Assembly (NCBI GenBank): GCA_013399875.1
Contig: VXAZ01002363.1
Span: 65,765 to 129,764, forward strand
Source: Gymnorhina tibicen
Taxonomy: Eukaryota > Chordata > Aves > Passeriformes > Artamidae
Reading direction: 5' to 3'
DNA length: 64,000 bases
A program made the position numbers and the translations under genes. Shown in pieces: positions 1 to 64,000 of this stretch. The notes under the pieces are model-generated. The model ran no database searches, was not told the DNA's origin, and worked only from the letters and a program-made list of their open reading frames with translations. How positions within the stretch are numbered: the first letter of the stretch is position 1; each line of letters starts with the position of its first letter.

Positions 1-111
1 CATAAATACGGGAGGGTGGATGGATACAGTGCACGAACGCTGGCCAGGAGCCAGCAGCAGCTCCCAGGAGCTGCGAGCACCTCGGGCCTGGGGATGAGGC
101 AGTTCCGTGGG

Positions 112-172
112 AATGAGCACCTTTTGTCCCGGGAATTAATGAGCACCTTTTGTCCCGGGAATTAATGAGCAC
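112..172. repeat. 26-bp tandem duplication
   Basis: A unit beginning aatgagcaccttttgtccc is present twice (112-137, 138-163) without mismatch, followed by a 9-bp partial third copy. Confidence 0.9.
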
Positions 173-996
173 AGGGGTGGTGGAGAACTGCACAGGATTC
201 ATGCAAAGCCAGGGAACGGCCTCGCAGGGATCAGCTGTGAGAGGAACGCTCCGGGGGAGCAGGGGAAGGCCCCCCGGCCAGAAGGGGCTGCACAGGGAAT
301 GTGGGGCAGCACGGAGCCCCCCAGCCACTCCATCCCAATTTTCCACACTTTTTAGTGCCTTTGGCCTGCATTAACCAGGGAATGTCCGTGGGGCTGTCAC
401 CTCGGGCCCACCGAGCTGCAGGGGACGAGCAGAGGGGAGGCACTCACAGCCCCCCTTCCCAGAGGGGCTCCCGGCCGGGGGATCACGGACAGGGTGACCC
501 CAACTCAAGGATTCTGTTCAAAAGGAAGCCCTGGATGTCCCTGTCCCTTCCTGCCCACGGCTTCGAGACGGGAGGGGAGAACCTGGACTGTCCCTTTGCT
601 CAGGGGTGGCCTTTTCTGTTTGACAGAGGAGCCCCAAAGGCCCAGAGGAGTCCCCAGAGGCGCGGGGGCCGTGGAGAAGAGAGGGACACGGAGCTCATCC
701 CAGGCACGGGATGGGTCCTGCAGCGCCAGCCCAGCGCGGGAGCAGGGCAGGAACGCGAGCTGCCGGGAAATGCACGGACACCGCACGGAGCCGCAGCTCC
801 TCCCGGAGCCGCCCCCAGCCCCCCGGCATTTCCTGGGATGCGGCCGCGGAGAACGCGCAGCTCCCCACGGCACCGCCCGTGCCGGCTCGGAGTGTCCCGG
901 GCAAGGGGCACAGGCGGGAGCAGAGGGAGGGGGAATCCCTGCTCAGGAGCTCGGAATCTTTGGCAGAGCTTTCGGGAGCTTTGTGAGCTGTGGCTT

Positions 997-1036
997 GGGC
1001 TCGGCCCTTCTGGGCTCGGCCCTTCTGGGCTCGGCT
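997..1036. repeat. 15-bp tandem repeat in 3' UTR
   Basis: Unit ggctcggcccttctg occurs about two and a half times in a row, about 200 bp past the stop codon. Confidence 0.8.
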
Positions 1037-1070
1037 CAGGCACCCCCAGGAGGGATCATCCCCAGAGGGT

Positions 1071-1154
1071 GCTGATCCCAGAGGGACATTTCCCGTGGCT
1101 GTCCCGGCGGTGGCTGATCCCAGAGGGACATTTCCCGTGGCTGTCCCGGCGGTG
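1071..1154. repeat. 42-bp perfect tandem duplication in 3' UTR
   Basis: Two identical 42-bp units (1071-1112 and 1113-1154), each starting gctgatcccagagggacatt. It lies 86 bp past the stop, so it would be in the mature mRNA. Perfect identity suggests a recent or variable duplication. Confidence 0.9.
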
Positions 1155-1239
1155 GCAGGAGAGGAGCCCGTTGTTGCCGGGGTGGGTGGCGAGGGGAGGG
1201 GCGGCGCTGTCGGGTGGGACTGGGGGGCCTCTGGTGGCT

Positions 1240-60840
<59,601 letters not shown>

Positions 60841-60968
60841 GGTGGCCCCAATTCCGAGAGTCCCCCGAGAGCTTTGTCCAGCTGCAGGGTCCCTGCTGCC
60901 CTTGGAGAAGGAGGATGGATTTTGGCAGCAGCCCCCGGGTGCCAAGGAGCCGTCCTGGAGTTCCCTTT
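60841..60968 (-). other. FBN3: 5' UTR part of the first coding exon
   Basis: On the minus strand a long pyrimidine tract (ctcttttcccctcttttcct) ends in tccag|AAAGGGAAC, with the AG at 60970-60969. A strong acceptor here implies that the leader is spliced and that a non-coding exon lies further right. Confidence 0.65.
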
Positions 60969-63900
60969 CTGGAAGGAAAAGAGGGGAAAAGAGACGTTTT
61001 TAAGGACTTTCCAATTTTCGAAGTCACTGATCACCCCGGGCAGCCCCTCCTGGAGCTGATCCAGGGGGCCAGACAGTCCCGCCCGTGTTCCCACTGCCCT
61101 TCCCCACAGCTGCATTGCCAGATCTTTCTTTCCCAATTTCTGGAAACCAGGAGATGTCCAAGAGCTGTGGTTCTGCCTCACATTTATTTTCCTGATGGAG
61201 AAACAAAGAGCGACCAAAGTCCTCCAGGCAAGAGGAGAACTTCAAGAAAGAGCAGATCCTGCTCATGGAACATCATCCCGCAGCTCTGCTGTGCTCCGTG
61301 GTATTCCAGCAGATCAGCTGCTGGAAAACAACCTCCCAGCGCATCCATGGCCGAGGGGACAACTGCCCTGGGATGGGGACAGCCCCTGGCTCGGCACCGA
61401 CCCCCCCGGGGACATCGGGGTGTCCCGGGGCCAGCCCCTGGGACAGGGTGGGTGGTCTCGGGGGGCTGGGGAGCAGGCAGGGGGCAAGGCTGGGATCAGG
61501 GGGGAAAGAGATGAGAAATCCCAAGGGAAAGGCTCTAAAAAGGATCCCACCCCCACAGTCTGCACCCCCTCCTCCCAAATCCCCCAGCTCTGCCTGTGGG
61601 GAGCCCATCCTTCCTCCTCCCCCCAGCCAGCGGAGGCTCGGGATGCAGCTCTCACCTCAAGACCCCCAAAATTTGGTGTTCCAGGAATGAGGAATCCTCC
61701 TGGATGTGCCCCGGAGTGGGAACAATCTGTGCTGCGAGAGGCCCCGGGTGGGGAAGGAGAGGCCCCCGAGCCACCCCTGACTGTCCCCCCTGCTCTCCCA
61801 CTGCAGCTTTCCCGGGCCAGCCCAGCCTCGAAAATCAGCCCAGACAGGACAGAAAACGTGTCTGAACCAAAAAAAAAAAAAACAAAAAAACCACCAGAAA
61901 AAAAACCCTAAAATATTAAAAATAATTAAAAGTTCAATTTGCCTCGCTGCTCCCAGTGTCCCAGCTGGGAATGTCTCAGCTCTGGAGGGCAGGAATTTTT
62001 CAGGCTCTAAGGTTTCAGACGCAGTGAATGAGGAGAGTGGGAAGGGGAAAGGCAGGGCTGGGAGACAAAGAAAGTGCCCTTCCTGCAGCCCCCAGAGCTC
62101 CGGCTCGGCTCTGCGGGCTCCGCTTATCTCCAGGCACACAAAAGGCAGAGTGTTCCCTGTCCCGCAGCTCCCGGGAAAAAATGGAAAAATAAAGTGGCAA
62201 AAAAGCACAAAAAGTTTTGCACTCCAGCGATTTAAAGCGAAGGAATTCCAGCTGCATCCATTTCCCCGCGGGGGGATGAGGAGCCTGACAAATGATCGAT
62301 ACACGGGACATTCCCGGAGTGCTCGCACAGGCATGGAAAAGTCATTTACAGCCGCGAGAGAGTCACAGCTTCAATGGAATAAAAGCCTCCAAAAGTTCTT
62401 TGCAGCGCTGAGAAACTGCAGCAAACCCCACTTGTAAGAAAGACACTGAGAAAGCAATGAGAGAATCAACCCCTAAAAGTCAGATTTTAAACCGGTTGGG
62501 AAGGAAGCAGGAAAACATTTCCAAGCCAAGCCTGTGAGTGTGCAAATTAAATCAATTAACAGCAACAACAAAAAAATGTGCAAGACACAATCAAACAGAG
62601 AAAGGAATGGATAAAGAGAAAGAAATCAGCTCTGCAGCTCCGGGGTGAGGCGGAAAGTGGTTAAATACCTTTGCGTCCTGGAGCTGGTGATGTGCCCAGA
62701 GCTCCTTTGTTTAGTGGAGATCTGGGCAGAAAAGAAGGGACTAAAACCCTCACTCCTGAGCAGAGGAGAAAAGGTACAGCCTCATCCGAAATCAGGGGGA
62801 GGGCCCTGCGCGGAGAGGGGACCGCGAGCGGTGGGAGTAGCTCAGCCCAACATTCTTCAGCCAAAAGTTCTCGGCTCCGAGGAGGGGCTGGGGGAGAGGT
62901 CGGGTTCAGCCCGAGCCGCGGCCCCGACTGTCACCCCGGCATTCCCGGGGCCCTTCCCCGCTCCCGGACGGAGCCCGGAGGCGTCGGTGACAGCGGCTCC
63001 GCTGCGGGGCTCGGGGAGGACGGCTCGGGCTCGGTCTGGGGTTAGGCTTCGTTCCGGGGGCAAGGGTGGTGGGGGACAGCAGGGGAACAAACGGAGTAAA
63101 AAGCACTTTTCTGGCTGATGGTTTTCCTGGTTTCAGTGTAACTCCCGTGAAACAGTGAAGGAAAGATGGATTTTTCAAGGAATAGGTGACCCAGCCCAGG
63201 ATCTTCACACCCAAAAGTTACCTTGGCTCCAGAGAAGAAAAACCTTGGAAGTTAAGAAGCATTTTCTCAAAACAAATTCAAAAAAATAAAAGCATTTTGG
63301 AGGTATTCAGTCTTTCTTCCGAGGAAGAACTTTGTCAGTTGGGAGTTTAATTCCACTCTTTGGCTCTGTGAAAAAACAAAACAATAAACCCCAAAACCCC
63401 CCAGTTTTCCTCTGCCTCTCGCAGTAGGACTCACGAACGATGGCTTTTCTTTAAATAACACTGAATAAAACGCACACAAATCCTCTCTCTGCTCCGTGCC
63501 ACTGCACACCCACGGCTTTTCCCTGGGGTGGATGCCCAGAATCCTCCCTGGAAAGCCCAAATCCAGCTGATTTCCAGGTCCAAGGGGTTCAGAGAAGCTC
63601 CTGCACCAGACGGGATCCCGAGGGAGATCCAAGGATTCCCCATGGTTGTCCCACATCTGCTGCAGCCCCGTCCCCTCCCGACCCCAGCACGGGAGGGTCT
63701 GGCTGCAGCCATCGGCTCCGTTCCCAGCGGAGCCGGAGTTCCAGGAGAGCCTGAGCCCTTCTCCTGCTGCTCCCTCTGGAACCCTCGGCGCTCCTTTGTT
63801 CCCATCCCTGTTCCCAGTCAGTGATGTGACACTCTGGAGGGGTCAGGAGAGGCTCGGCCTAATTAACAGCGACCTAATTAACACTGGCCTTGTGGGATGC

Positions 63901-64000
63901 CAGGGAAAAGGCAGAGCTGGGAATGGAGCCGGGCAGGGAATGCAGCTCTGGCAACACTTCTGAGCTCTGCCAGGAGACAATTCCCGTTCCCATTCCCGTT
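60969..64000 (-). other. FBN3 5' flank / upstream intron
   Basis: About 3 kb right of the putative leader acceptor. A-rich run at 61869-61935, a CpG-rich block at 62785-63060, and two cctaattaaca motifs near 63858-63886. No other gene recognised; candidate minus-strand donors for a leader exon include CAAG|gtaact at 63222/63221 and AAAG|gtattt near 62670, neither provable here. Confidence 0.55.
62785..63060 (-). promoter_or_regulatory. FBN3: CpG-rich block, candidate FBN3 promoter
   Basis: GC- and CpG-rich (ccctgcgcggagaggggac, cccgagccgcggccccgac, ggcgtcggtgacagcggct), about 2 kb upstream of the ATG and right of the inferred leader acceptor. No TATA box seen. Position and composition fit a CpG-island promoter with a non-coding first exon. 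Confidence 0.4.

Larger units (their letters stand above)
1..1239 (-). other. FBN3: FBN3 3' UTR and downstream flank
   Basis: Sequence downstream of the TAA stop. It is GC-rich with several short tandem duplications (itemised separately). No AATAAA or ATTAAA hexamer is visible on the minus strand (no tttatt or tttaat on the plus strand), so the polyadenylation site is either served by a variant signal or lies left of the window. No other gene is recognisable. Confidence 0.6.

Noticed and set aside
61869..61935. A-rich run as the tail of a processed pseudogene
   Set aside because: No coding similarity precedes it on the plus strand and no target-site duplication is evident.

Overview
The window is a complete fibrillin-3 gene (FBN3) of a bird, transcribed from the minus strand, with about 3 kb of upstream and 1.2 kb of downstream flank. 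The bird assignment rests on CR1 LINE 3'-end fragments in most introns over 300 bp, on dense GC-rich DNA with short introns typical of a microchromosome, and on a protein closer to fibrillin-3 (and then fibrillin-2) than to fibrillin-1. A songbird is possible but cannot be settled here.

I rebuilt 64 coding exons from splice signals and reading frame. They sum to 8,619 nt including the stop, i.e. 2,872 residues, with no frameshift or premature stop. Order on the minus strand (right to left): signal peptide and unique N-terminus (60840-51761), three plain EGF modules (51070-45687), hybrid domain 1 (38713-38516), two calcium-binding EGFs, TB1, a Gly/Pro-rich linker (29217-29020), EGF6-10 with hybrid 2, EGF11-13, TB2, EGF14, TB3 (RGD), twelve EGFs (21125-14776), TB4 (RGD), two EGFs, TB5, seven EGFs, TB6, five EGFs, TB7, seven EGFs, then the furin-type site and C-terminal propeptide ending at 1240. 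In all there are 47 EGF-like modules and nine 8-cysteine (TB/hybrid) modules, the full vertebrate fibrillin plan.

The 5' third holds the long introns (8.8, 7.0, 5.2, 3.1, 2.7 and 2.0 kb); the 3' two thirds are compact. The long introns carry CR1 debris, minisatellites and a few motif-dense AT-rich or GATA-rich blocks that could be enhancers. The ATG has a perfect Kozak context and lies downstream of a strong splice acceptor, so the 5' UTR is probably spliced from a non-coding exon further right; a CpG-rich block at about 62785-63060 is the best promoter candidate. No polyadenylation signal was found in the last 1.2 kb.

No second protein gene, tRNA, rRNA or CRISPR array was recognised. Long open frames on the plus strand are shadows of the GC-rich EGF exons.
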